From the NCBI GenBank assembly GCA_019022495.1, contig JAFEKR010000004.1, positions 186,001 through 250,000 on the forward strand: a stretch of DNA of 64,000 nt. The letters are read 5' to 3'. The translations under genes and the position numbers were made by a program. Below are positions 47,544-58,674 of this stretch, piece by piece (position 1 is the stretch's first letter; every line of letters starts with the position of its first letter). Source of the DNA: Epichloe hybrida (taxonomy: Eukaryota; Ascomycota; Sordariomycetes; Hypocreales; Clavicipitaceae). The notes beneath the pieces are model-generated. The model had not been told where the DNA came from. It did no database searches and saw only the letters and a list, made by a program, of their open reading frames with translations.

Positions 47544-49606
47544 CTATCCGCTGCTCGAGCAGAAACTACTGGTCGCCCACCCGTTCGAGACATTATAATG
47601 CTCGAGGGGCGACGTGCCATGCAATTCCTTATAATGAGGGCGCTCACCGCATTGTGTGCCGTTGTAGATGTGCGCACATCGGCCCTTGAGCAATGCGGCA
47701 ATTTGGGAACCTGCCTCCATCCCTTCGAACCAAGCGCCGTGCAAGAATCCAAAATACTCCGAGCTGGTCGCCTCGCCTGCGAACCACAATCTGCCGGCAT
47801 TCGCCCGAAGGTTCTGGTGCATTTCCAACGTCGTACCGATGGGCCAGTTGGAGTAGCTCCCGTACGCCCAGGGGATCTTGGTCCATCGCGGGTACATGAA
47901 CGCCGTGGGCTCAGGTACGGCGACGTCGGGAAACATCTGTCTCAGAACCCCCATCATTTCCTGCTTGGTCTGCTCGTCTGTCTGTTGCTCCACTCTGTAG
48001 GACTCATTCTCGACGACAGTGGCGAAGATGATGTTTGAGCCGGGGAGAAACCCCTCGCCGGACAAGGACTGCCAGAGGGGATAGTAGCCGCGTCCGGTGG
48101 GTGACGCGTAGAGAAAGAACTGCGTCTTCTCGGGCCAGAAGGTCTCGTTGAACTGCATGAAGATCTTGGTGTATGTGCCGATGCTGAACTTGGAGATTGC
48201 CCTGCGCTTCCATTCCGGCAGCTGAGGACTGAAGCTGACCGCGTTGTTCTGAAGAACTCCAAGTGAGAAGGTGCAGATGGCGTACGCGGCGGAAACACAG
48301 GATCCGTCACTGTTGTGGACGGTGACGCCGCCGTCTGAGTAGGTGACGTTGGTGACGCTCGTTTTGAGGAGCAGACGAGGGTCATTGGCCTTGAGGAAAG
48401 TCTTTGATTCCTCCTCAATCATGTGTCTGTACCCACGTGGATCAACAACCATGCTGTCTTCACTACCGAACTGGTTGAAAGTGAGATTGTCGCCGGCAGC
48501 TCCAAAGATCAGCGAAGAGCCCTCGGGCGTCATGGCTGCCTCCCAATCTACGTCGCTTGTTAGTTTCTGTCCCGAGGTCGGCGACTTGTCGAGATGAAAG
48601 AACGAACCCCATTTCCACCATTCCACGGCTTGGCGACGCATATCGCTGTGTTTCGGGTTCCAGCCAGCCAGAGAAAGGCCGGCACGCGCGCTTTCGTCCT
48701 GAAGGTTGTCGGCCAGCATGCGACCGGCTTTGGCAGAGGCCTTGTCCCAAGCCTTCGCGTACTCATCAATGAGTTCGCTGTAATCGGTGTGTCCGGTTTC
48801 ACTGTAGGTCAAGATAGAACTGTAGTTTGAGAAGGTATTTTCCAGGCCGTACTTTTGGGCCTGCAGCCATTTTCAAGTTAAGCTCTCGCTCAGAAAACAA
48901 GCAAACAAACAACGTCGAAGCGCTCGCTGTCTTACCAGAAGCCAGACGGGATTCTCTGTCAACAGAGTGAGCAAGTGCGAGCGAGTCAAGAGTCAAGACT
49001 CGGGACTCAGGAGTCAGGAGATGAGTTTCTTACGAGGACCGCCTGGATTGCCGAGACCTTGAATCTGGCCGAGCCGGTTAGTCAGTTCCAGCCGATTACT
49101 CGGTAGAATGCCAGGCACATGGCAGCTCAAGTGCTCACCCAGTTGGCCCCAACCTCAACGGCGTAGGGCGAACCATTCTTTTGCTTCCCAAAATTCGCTT
49201 GAGTCGCGCGACCTCCAACTCGTTCGTTATACTCAATGATGATGAAATCGGTCATCGAATGGTTCGACAGTGCTTGCTGATGCATGCGGTCAGAGGCTCA
49301 GAGCAGTACTAGTTAGTCACTTGTTACTGTCATATGGTGCAAGTCAAGTCGAATGGGGTCGATCTGGTTTGCTTGTCTCACAGCTGCCGTTATACCTGCC
49401 ATTCCGCCTCCACTAATTCTGCATTAGCAACTGCATTATAGGTTCTGTGGACCCGATGTCAAAAAGTCTATTTCCACCTACAGAATGGCTACTGTTGTCT
49501 TCTTGCAGGATTCATCCTTTGCGGAAGATCGCGCCACATGAGCTGTGGCTGATTGAACACTGAGGACTGCAAGGGCAGCAACCACCGTGGAGCGTGTTGT
49601 GTGCAT
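47544..49606 (-). CDS. Secreted flavin polyamine/amine oxidase, apparent one-base frameshift
   Basis: FAD-dependent oxidation of amines (Fms1/PAO-like). Exons read as 49482-49606, 49382-49412, 49139-49276, 49034-49064, 48936-48955 (only 20 nt) and 47544-48859. A signal peptide (MHTTRSTVVAALAVLSVQSATA) precedes the FAD loop ILGGGMAGITAA. IIIEYNERVGGRA and VEVGANW follow. The large last exon carries YGSYSNWPIGT and LWFAGEATSSEYFGFLHGA. After AQKYGLE the frame must shift: the DNA near 48838-48844 reads CTGGAAATACC where CTGGAAAATACC would continue NTFSNYSSI. Without the missing A, translation stops soon after. Either the allele is inactive or the base is a sequence error. Confidence 0.82.
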
Positions 49607-49675
49607 AATGATGGTGGTGGTGATGATGGTGGTGATGGTGGTGGTGATGGTGGTGGTGATGATGATGGATGATGC
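49607..49675 (-). repeat. Trinucleotide (CAT/CAC)n tract in the amine oxidase leader
   Basis: About 20 CAT or CAC triplets, read on the minus strand, end directly at the start codon of the amine oxidase. In another frame it would encode polyhistidine, but that frame lacks any family signal. Confidence 0.8.
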
Positions 49676-49938
49676 TAATCGAGGGTTGCATAAAGTCTTG
49701 TCGAAGCAAAGAGGAAGCCGAGCCGCATGGCCTGACGAGTGAAACAAAGGTACAAAGTATCTCAGTGAATGTCATTATCAATGTCTTTGCTCCGTATCGT
49801 ATTATGCCGTACCCTGGTCTGATTTAACCTAGACACCCCCCCTCCCTCTCCCTCTCTGTGTTGCTCTTGCTGTCGAATAGCCACCAGACACTCTCCAGAG
49901 AGGCTAGTTACACAACAGTTCAGCTCCGGGGCAGAGAG

Positions 49939-50010
49939 TCGGGCATTTCGGGAATTTCGGGCATGTCGGGCATGTCGGGCAGGTCGGGCAGGTCGGGCAG
50001 GTCGGGCATC
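49939..50010. repeat. 9-bp tandem array (TCGGGCAKG)8
   Basis: Eight units of TCGGGCATT, TCGGGAATT, TCGGGCATG (two), TCGGGCAGG (three) and TCGGGCATC. It lies mid-promoter between the amine oxidase and permease genes. Confidence 0.85.
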
Positions 50011-50154
50011 TCATGTGCACTTCATCAGACAAGTTCGAAGCAATCTGCTAACTCGATGAGTCGCTCCTCATGAACCTGGCCGGAACCCACTTCCCCGCAC
50101 CAACAACCGCTCGTGTTTGTGAAGGCCCAATCATAATCGATCAAAACCTCCCAT

Positions 50155-50166
50155 TGATAGCGATAA
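50155..50166 (+). promoter_or_regulatory. Paired GATA sites (TGATAGCGATAA), AreA/NIT2-type
   Basis: Two HGATAR words, TGATAG (50155-50160) and CGATAAG (50161-50167), stand side by side on the same strand. AreA/NIT2 activators of nitrogen catabolism bind best to paired GATA sites. The position between an amine permease and an amine oxidase fits nitrogen control; binding is inferred. Confidence 0.5.
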
Positions 50167-50744
50167 GACCCGGGCTCGTTGATGACTTACAGTGTACGCG
50201 GTCAGACACTTCGACTTTCAAAATTTCATTGAGCCCTCAAATCACCGTAATCCGTACATGTGTGGTTGAATGTGTAGATGCGGAGTACTCATCCAGGAAG
50301 CACGCCGCAACCGCGCCACTATCAATTTATTTCACCCCCTCCCCTGTAATCCGTAGTTCAGCTGGAATTTCTTTTGACTCCGGCCCCGCCCGCCCCACCT
50401 CCAGCCTCTTCAACTCTCCAGCGCCACCATCATCCTTCCGTGCACCGGAATCCAAGACCATCTCGGCTCTCTCCCAAAATGTAACCGCCTGCTGCGGACC
50501 GGAACGGCACACGAAATCTCCTCAATCAGTCTCCTGCGCACTCCGAAAGACCGATGATTGTCCCCCGCCCGAGCCGTGTGGGTGTGGTGCTCCTTGGTCA
50601 GCCCCACTTCGCACTTCGTGCTACAGCGCGGGGTGCTTGCTAGACTTGTCGAGAAAGTCGAGCAGACCCTTGGCCGAGGATTGTGGCTGTCGGAGAATAA
50701 AACACCATCGCCTTGACGAGATACGAAATACGAGAAACGAAAAA

Positions 50745-53272
50745 ATGAAGCAAGGATACGACTCATACGGGAACGAAGATGACGTCCGGTTGGCGGCAAT
50801 GGGCCACACACCCGAATTGAAGCGGAATTTCTCAACGCTGTGAGTCTGGTCCTTGCCACGGCGTATGAACATTCCTGAATCGGTTCTAACTCCTGTTGCG
50901 TATGCCTAGTTCCATGTTGGGATTAGCATTTGCGGTACTGAATGTTCGTCGGCTACACAATATCCAGTTGCTGCTGCTCTGTATTTATTGCAACATTGAT
51001 GACCATTTCACTGATACGGCGCTCGCCAGTCGTGGACTGCTCTATCTGCAAGTCTTTCGATCAGTCTGCCATCGGGTGGAAGCACGAGCGTCATTTGGGG
51101 TACGTAGCATGGACTGTCGACTCGATAAACCCGTCGCCTCACGTTCATGTCAAGTATGGACTCCGTACACGCTGACTGGTCTCGCACAGGTTTGGTCACT
51201 GCTGGAATATGCAACTTGTGTATAGCCTCTTCACTGGCCGAGTTTCTGTCAGCCTTTCCGACGTAAGATTTTCGGCCTTTCTTCTCCGTCCATTGCAGCA
51301 TTGCTTTCTAATTGGTGTGTGTAAAATGCAGAGCCGGAGGTCAATATCACTGGGTCGCCGGTAAGTCGAACCCATTTCTCCGTATCGATGGCAGCGAAAT
51401 TTCACTGGGTGCGTGTCCTAACGAGCTGTCAGTTGGTGAGTGTTCGATGTGAGTACAACGCCAAAGACTGCAGAGTTGACTCGCGCACAGTTTCATGGAC
51501 ACGGTGGGTGCCAATTCTGTCATGGATCACGGGCTGGATCAATGTCGCAGGATGGGTATGGCGCGCAATATGCTTCTCAGTGGCGACCAAGACTAATTGA
51601 TCCCACCAGATTGCGCTCGTCGCAACCAATGCGTTGCTTTCAAGTCAGCTCATAGTCGAAATCATCTCCGCGCTCCATCCGGTACGTAAAAACCGGACGC
51701 CCTGGCATCTGTCGAATTGTCGGGCCACGACCTAATAATAGGTAGACGTACGATCCGCCCCGATGGCACCAGTTTTTAATTTATATTGCATTAACCCTGT
51801 TGTCACTTGTTATTAATGCCTTGATGAACTCCCTTTTACCGCTCATCTACCGCGGAGCTTTCATGTGGTCGATGGGTGGCTTTGTTCTGGTGTCCATTAC
51901 CGTGTTGGCGTGTGCCTCGCCGAATTACAACTCTGCCTACTTTGTGTTTCGCGAATTCATCAACACCACAGGATGTAAGCTTCCCCAGGATTGTTGGGAG
52001 TCACCAAGCCAGACTAATGCATGATGCAGGGCCTGACGGTGTTGCCTGGCTTCTTGGCGTATGCTTAAGTCTGATTTGTCCTTGGGAGCGGCGAGTTTAC
52101 TGATTTCGTCACAGCTTCTGCAAGGCGGTCTTGGAGTCACAGCTTTTGTGAGTATACCCGCTGAACTAGCCTACAATACATTTACTCACAAATATATCAT
52201 TGCAGGATGCGGTCGCCCACATGATTGAAGGTCCGCGTTGCAGCTTCTTTCCTTGTTGAAAATCAACCCATTTTCTAACCAATATGGATAGAAATCCCAC
52301 ATGCTGCCGCTGAGGGCCCCAAAATCATGGTGATATGCGTTGGGATTGGCACCATCACGGGCGCCACCTTCCTGATCGTGTTGCTCTTTGTATCTGGAAA
52401 CATTGACGATGTAATCAGTTCGAAAGCTGGTCCATTGCTTCAAATTTTCATTCACGCCACTAACAGCAACGCTGGAGCCATCTGCCTCCTGATGTGCGTG
52501 CGTACCCACGACTCTTGGCCTTTGCTGTCACGCTGACATGCTTAGGTTACCTTTACTGTGTCTCGTGTTTGCCACTCTGAGCGTGATGACGACTGGCAGT
52601 CGAATGATTTTTGCGTTTGCACGGTAGGCCATTTTCGATTCAACGTAAGACTATGCGGAGTCCACTGATGAAGGGATACGCAGAGACGGCGGTTTGCCCG
52701 CCTCGCGCTTCTTCGCCAGAGTCCACCCAAGGTTGGGACTTCCTCTGAATGCCTTAATTTTGACATCAGTCATCGTCATCTTATTCGGTCTCATCTTTTT
52801 GGGGTCAACAAGGTACGCTGGGAGCTTATACACACGAGCCTTGATGAGTCACTAAGCCTTCGCGGCACAGCGCCTTCAACGCCATCATCTCAGCCTCTGT
52901 CGTCGCCCTCGATTTATCCTACGCGATGCCGATCGGAGTGAATTTCATACGCGGCCGAAATGTCCTGCCGAATAGGAAATGGAAATTGCCGACTTGGCTC
53001 GGTTGGACGGCTGACTGCATTTCATTATCATACATTGCTCTGACGACGGTGCTGTTCGTGTTTCCACCTGGGCTGCCGGTGACTGGGAGCAACATGAGTG
53101 AGTTCACCTTGTTTTTCTCCAACCAAGCACGCGCGCGTCGCCTCCCTGATTGTTGAAAACAGATTACTGCGTAGTTGCATTCGCCATCATCATTATCATA
53201 TCTGCCTTCCAATGGGTCGTGGATGGACATGAGAACTTTACGGGCCCGCGAGTAAATCTCGTCGCGGGGTAG
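50745..53272 (+). CDS. APC-family amino acid/GABA/choline permease
   Basis: Plasma-membrane transporter of the UGA4/HNM1 group, about 12 membrane segments. Sixteen exons: 50745-50839, 50910-50943, 51030-51099, 51190-51262, 51332-51360, 51491-51555, 51610-51681, 51746-51974, 52030-52058, 52115-52147, 52206-52230, 52292-52493, 52546-52623, 52684-52812, 52871-53097 and 53163-53272. They sum to 1,500 nt (499 aa) with every phase matching. Markers are SMLGLAFAVLNSWTALSASL, TAGGQYHWVAVVSW, GWINVAGWIALVATNALLSS, FDAVAHMIEEIPHAA, GSRMIFAFARDGGLPASRFF and LPLNALILTS. The substrate could be GABA, choline or polyamines. The neighbouring amine oxidase favours an amine. Confidence 0.9.
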
Positions 53273-54362
53273 AGCCCTCTTAAGACAAGAACTGATTATA
53301 GGCTGCGCGTGGCAGATATTGCTCAATTTAGAATTGACATGTAGACATGTACATGCATAATTGTTGCTAGGAATGTTACCACAACGCCATCGACACAAGA
53401 ACACGAGTCAAGAATCTCTTCGAGCTTGGACTCCGCTCATGTCGAACATTGAACGTAAGGGAAAATCCCTACTAGGCCAGAAACAGGATGCGCACCCTTT
53501 TGTCGAAGGACTGCGGCTATGATCTCTTTGATTCAACAAAACACACGGTAGAGTGTACCAATCTCCGGCGATCTGCGTCTGGCATTAGTTATATTCAATG
53601 ACAATGGTAACACAGTCTCTGACTCATGGAGCAATCATCATCACCCGCGTGACCTATCGCACTTGTGGCACGTGACTTGGGAAAGGATGGCCTAGAAGGA
53701 TGATGGTGGTGGAAATAAAAAAATCAAATTTTAGCTTCTTTCTATCGTACAAATGGAAGGTCTCAAGCTCCTCTTTCATAGAGAAAGCAGTCATAGTAAA
53801 AGTCGTATGCTTCTTGTTGTGATGTATCGCGTTTAGCGACTTGTATTTTCAGCTTCCCTGATACAGTCATAAGCGCATATCATCCGCGATCGACGCTTTT
53901 ATCGGCCGCCGGGCAACATGACCTCGGTGACCCATAAGCTTACATGGAAAAAGCAATAATACACGAAGTAGATGGCAGCCAACGGGTTATTCCTTGAAAA
54001 AATGTGCATCATGATGCATACGACTAGTGGGCTCCGTCTACAAGGTATCCGTACAATCGCCGGCTTACGTTGCATTCGTTGGAGCAGGATTGGCCTCGTC
54101 CAGATCCACTCGGAGAAGCAAACGATGGGCACACAGTAAGTCTCGGCTGTAGCAAAGCTCGTCTCCTATTCAAGATGAAGCCTTTTAACTAGCGGGATAG
54201 CACATGGCAGGCATATAGTAGCCAAATACTGCCTGTAGCCCCTATAGCTCCCTGTATTGCCTAACCGAATAACCGACTAACCGGTTTCCTGACTTGCTGA
54301 CTTCTTGGCTTGCTTCAATTACTAACTGACTGAAAAACTAATTGACGTACTTACTTGAATTG

Positions 54363-54414
54363 CTGACTGACTGACTGACTGACTGACTGACTGACTGACT
54401 GACTGACTGACTGA
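54363..54414. repeat. Tetranucleotide array (CTGA)n
   Basis: About 13 head-to-tail copies of CTGA, interrupted only at the right end (CTGATTGATA). It lies 280 bp upstream of the STR2 start. Confidence 0.9.
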
Positions 54415-54426
54415 TTGATAATTTAC

Positions 54427-54444
54427 AAGTGCGAATTCGCACTT
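54427..54444. other. Perfect 18-bp palindrome AAGTGCGAATTCGCACTT
   Basis: The sequence equals its own reverse complement. It sits 12 bp after the CTGA array and about 250 bp before the STR2 ATG. It could be a dimeric factor site or a hairpin; no known motif was assigned. Confidence 0.6.
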
Positions 54445-54691
54445 ATACTCTGATTTGTTACCGCCTACCTGCCTAATTAGGAACTTAAGGCTCTGCTGGA
54501 GCCTAGCGAGATTTGATTTGTTACTGGAACCCCGCAAAAGATTTGGCAAGTGGCTGGCCCTGTGGCAGTTGCGGTTCTTCTACTCCGAAGACCTTGAACA
54601 TACGGTACTGTCCATTTCGTCCACTGGAACGTGCTGGCTGTTTAGTGTTTGGTGTTGGCCAGACTGCACCAGCTCGACTGCCGGTCCAAGA

Positions 54692-56558
54692 ATGATGAAG
54701 CAAGAGCCTATCACGGCTGGCCTAGGCCAGCCTTTGCCACCGGGCGATGTTCACGTAAGTTAATTTCCGGTGGAGGTGAAAACCGCAAAGCATTGAATGT
54801 TCCACGACTGAAATCCCAGGGATGTAGGCCGTCAGCGTGTCCCTTCCCAAATGGCAAGACACCGTAGGCTGGGCCAATCGAGACCCAAGCGTCCTCGCTC
54901 TCTTACAAACCGGCTATCCTCGATTCTTCATCCATCGTCTAGTCGACAAGCTAGCCGCAAGATTGCTGCATTGGGCAAGGCACGAGACAGAATGGACACG
55001 GCTCTCGGGAATGCGTTCTGGGGAAGACGGCGAGCGACCGGCGCAGCTCGCCATGCTGTTTCCCCATGTTCGAATGGCGTGGTCGTGCATGGAGCATCTC
55101 CGTGGCGTGGAGGAAGATGAGCCGAACGAGGACGCGACATCGACGTTCGCTTTCGAGGCAAATCTCGCGGGCGACTTTGAACCTGTGTCATCCGGGAAGG
55201 CCTCGTCGATATCTGGCTCGTTTCGGAGCTTGTGTGTGGTGGTGTACCCGGATCGGCTCTTCAAAGAAGCCAAGGCGTTCTGGCAACATACTGGATTCGG
55301 TGTTTCCAGTAGACATGCGGTTTACTGGTTTGAAAACGCATCTTTTCTTCAGAAAGGCATGGTTCCCAGGGAACGCTTGAGTCCACTCCCCCTGGCTGCT
55401 GCCAAAGATACCGCCGATACTATCAAACAGCGAATCTCGGAGCTATTCTCCTCAACGTCGAGCCCAGTGCAGGCAGACGATATATTCTTATATCCCACCG
55501 GCATGTCTGCCATAGCGAGCTCTGCGTCCACACTCCGTGCGCTACATCGGGTGTCGTCGGAGCCCTTTCAAGTTGCAGTATTTGGGTACGTCAAACTCTG
55601 TATAAGTCCAGAAATAACGTCGTCCTTGCGTCGCAATTTCGTCATATCAGTCTTCGCCTGACATTGGCCCGCTTATAGGTTCTTGTACGTAGATACCTTC
55701 AAGGTCCTCAGCAAAGTAAACAAGTTCGAGTGCAGGCTCTACGGCCACGCCTCTTCCTCCGACATGGACCAGCTCGAACGGCATCTTCACGACGGGATGC
55801 GCATTCATGCTCTGTACACGGAGTTTCCGGGAAACCCTTTGCTCAGGTCCCCCGATCTGCATCGGCTGCACGCACTGTCGCGCCAATTCCGATTCCACCT
55901 TGTCGTGGACGACACCGTCGGCACAGCAGTCAATCTAGACCTGGCTCCCTTCTGCGACCTAATATGCACGAGCCTCACCAAGATGTTCAGCGGCGCGTGC
56001 AACGTCATGGGCGGCAGCGTGACCGTCTGTCCGGGTTGCCAGAACAAAGAAGCGTTGCGCGCCGCATTGACGAGCCAACATGTCGACACGTATTTCCCAC
56101 TGGACCTCATCGTGATGGAGAAGAACAGCAGGGACTTTGTACAGCGCATGGCCCTTGCGAACGAGAATGCCAAGGCCATGGCAGATCGGTTACGAAGGCA
56201 TCCGTCCGTGGAAGACGTCTTCTACCCGAGGGGCAGCGCAACGCAGCATTTGTACGAGCGGTACAAAAAGACACGGGTCGAGGCAGGATACGGCTACCTG
56301 CTGTGCATCCGATTTGTCAGACCCGCAGCCGCCGTGGCCTTTCACGATGCGCTGGAGCTGGCCAAGGGTCCGAGTCTGGGCACCAACTTCACGTTGTGTT
56401 GTGCATATACGCTACTTGCGCATGCGGCGGAGCTGGAGTGGGCGGCCGAGTTTGACGTCGTCGAGCACCTGGTGCGGGTCAGCGTGGGGATTGAAGCGAG
56501 GAAATGTTTGGAACAGAGAATCGAGTCGGCGCTCGAGGCGGCCGGCGATGCATCGTGA
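54692..56558 (+). CDS. STR2: Cystathionine gamma-synthase
   Basis: PLP enzyme of transsulfuration: cysteine + O-acylhomoserine gives cystathionine. Exons 54692-54754, 54828-55585 and 55679-56558 give 566 aa, normal for the long fungal STR2/met-7 form. The N-terminal extension has SLPKWQDTVGWANRDPSV and QTGYPRFFIH. The PLP domain has DDIFLYPTGMSAIA, YTEFPGNPLLRSPDL, FHLVVDDTVGT and the Schiff-base lysine in SLTKMFSG. The C-terminus includes GPSLGTNFTLCCAYT and VRVSVGIE. Intact and on the same strand as the next gene, 373 bp away. Confidence 0.94.
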
Positions 56559-56931
56559 GGTACCTGGTCGATTGTGTTGATTATCGTAAAGCAGGTTGGC
56601 AGCTTGGGCCGACGACCGCCAGCACAGACAGAATCATCACCATGAACTGGAAATACCAAAAAAAAACCCAAAAAAAAACCCCGAGGGCACTCACCCCCAC
56701 TCACCCAGCCCTCCTGTTGCACGAAAAAAGAGGGCGACTTGGGCACCATGTACAGAGTATAATTTGTGCGTGCATTATTATTATTCCCCTCTATGCCTGG
56801 CGACACCTCCTCCCCGCTCTCCCCGCCACCCGCGCCGAAGACGGATTCAGATCCCCGCCATGAAAGTCCGTCGACGACAAATCTCACAAGTCTAGCGCAT
56901 CGAGACATCAAAACAACTTGCGAGGGAGACC
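56559..56931. other. Short intergenic region between STR2 and the aldehyde dehydrogenase
   Basis: No gene is seen. It contains A-runs near 56660-56680 and a CT-rich stretch near 56790-56840 that may be the promoter of the next gene. Confidence 0.4.
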
Positions 56932-58660
56932 ATGACGCAACAGTACAATCTTTGGGTGGCCGGGCGGGAAGTCCCTGGCCGTGGTGAGACGTACGGATCT
57001 CCCAGTCCCCTTCCCCCCCTTCCCAGCACACTCAGACAAGCACGCCAAGATCACCTGCCAACAATCCAAGAACAGTTTGCCAGTCGAAGATCCTGCCACG
57101 GGAGAGATTTTCAGCGAGTAAGTACACATTTTTTGCATGCTCTCGCACTCCCCTCCAAGTGCAATTCGGGAGGGACAGACGTTCACCCCTGAAACTCCCA
57201 CAACCAGATGTCACACTGCTTCCCGCGAAGATGTCCAAGATGCTGTCCAGGCCGCGCACGCGGCGTTCCTGTCGGGAGCGTGGTCAAGGGTCCCCAGGCA
57301 TGTCCGCGCCGATGTTCTAGAGAAGGCAGCCGAGATTATGAGCCAGGAGCTGCCCAAGCTCATCCAGCTGGAAGTGAGGCAGACGGGACGTGCTCTCCGG
57401 GAAATGAACGCCCAGGTGCCGTCTCTTCTTCGCTGGTTCAAGTACTACGCGGGGGTGTTGCGCACCGAGGAACGCCCCGTCTTGCCCACGGTAGGGAAGC
57501 TGCATAACTGGCTCGAGAGAATCCCTCTTGGTGTCGTCGTGCAAATCACGCCGTTCAACCACCCCTTGCTCATCGCCGTCAAGAAACTTGCGCCCGCTCT
57601 GGCGGCGGGCAACAGCGTCGTCCTCAAGCCCAGCGAACTGACCCCAGTCACGAGTCTTCTCCTTGGTCCCATGCTCAAGCGGGCTGGTCTGCCAGATGGG
57701 GTGCTCAGCATCCTGCCTGGTCTAGGACCCGTCACGGGGAAATTTCTCGTCAGTCACGCTCTGGTGAGGAAAATCGACGCGACGGGTGGCACTGCCGCCG
57801 GGCGAGCCATCGGCTCCATTGCAGGGGGCAACCTTGCTCGATACACGGCAGAGCTCGGCGGCAAAGCTCCCCTCGTCGTGTTCGAGCAAGCCAATGTCGA
57901 GGCTGCCGTCAATGGCATCGCCTTTGGGTCCTTCATCGCCAGCGGGCAGACGTGCGTGGCTGCCACGAGAATCATTGTCCATCGCAACGTCATGTCATCT
58001 CTTCTCGGGAAACTGGAACGAAAGTGTGCGTATATAACCTCTGCCATGGGCTCGCCCTTCCACGAAGAGTCTACCATGGGACCGCTCATTTCGTCTCGGC
58101 AGCTGCGGAACGTGGAGGCCTTGGTCGACGATTGTGTCAAAGCCGGTACTGGCGAGGTCCTTTGCGGCGGCAAGAGGCTGACGGGCGTGTCTGAGCTGGA
58201 CGGCACAGACTTCTCCAAGGGATACTTCTATCCGCCCACGGTGATCGTATCAACTTCAGGGAACGGCATCGCCGACTCCCGGATTTGGAAAGAGGAGGCC
58301 TTTGGCCCGGTCATTGTTGTGATGGGGTTCGATACCGAAGAGCAGGCCATCCAAATTGCCAATGACAGTGATTTTGGGCTAGGCGCGGCTCTTTGGACAC
58401 AGGACCTGAGTCAAGCGTTTCGGATCTCGGAAAGCATCAATTCGGGAATCGTCTGGGTCAACACTCACCATCGCAATGACCCCAGTAGTCCTTGGGGTGG
58501 CGCATCGAGCGCCAGCGGCGTCGGCAGCGAGAACGGCCTGGACGCCTACCATGCGTACACGACAACCAAGAGCATCATCATCAATTATGCGTCTAGTGAC
58601 GAGTCGCTTGCAACAGATGACTGGTTCAAAGAAGGAGCAGGACATGTTCGATACGGGTGA
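56932..58660 (+). CDS. NAD(P)+-dependent aldehyde dehydrogenase
   Basis: Oxidises an aldehyde to the acid; cytosolic by sequence. Exons 56932-56983, 57036-57117 and 57208-58660 give 528 aa. The first junction is least certain; it gives VPGRDKHAK before NSLPVEDPATGEIF. Key sites are PFNHPLLIAVKKLAPALAAG, KPSELTPVTSL, the general base in YTAELGGKAPLVVF and the nucleophilic cysteine in FIASGQTCVAATR. EEAFGPVIVVMGF and the terminal block GVGSENGLDAYHAYTTTK follow. The substrate is not evident. Amine-derived or sulfur-pathway aldehydes are possible, given the neighbours, but this is inference. Confidence 0.92.
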
Positions 58661-58674
58661 TGGCTTTTGGCGCT

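Larger units (their letters stand above)
49607..50744. promoter_or_regulatory. Shared divergent promoter of the amine oxidase and permease genes
   Basis: 1.1 kb between opposite start codons. It holds a (CAT/CAC)n leader at 49607-49675, a 9-bp tandem array at 49939-50010 and the paired GATA sites at 50155-50166. Open frames within it (for example 50070-50843, plus) are not supported by any family and overlap the permease start in another frame. Confidence 0.55.
53273..54691. other. Intergenic region with GACT array and palindrome
   Basis: No gene is seen. The right part has a long GACT tetranucleotide array and an 18-bp palindrome; sequence around 54240-54360 is a degenerate extension of the array (CTAACTGACTGAAAAACT). 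Confidence 0.45.

Noticed and set aside
49512..49781. Polyhistidine protein
   Set aside because: It is a shadow frame of the trinucleotide tract and the amine oxidase signal-peptide exon.
50070..50843. 257-codon plus-strand frame before the permease
   Set aside because: It spans the promoter and overlaps the permease start in another frame; composition is not protein-like and the permease model is firmly supported.
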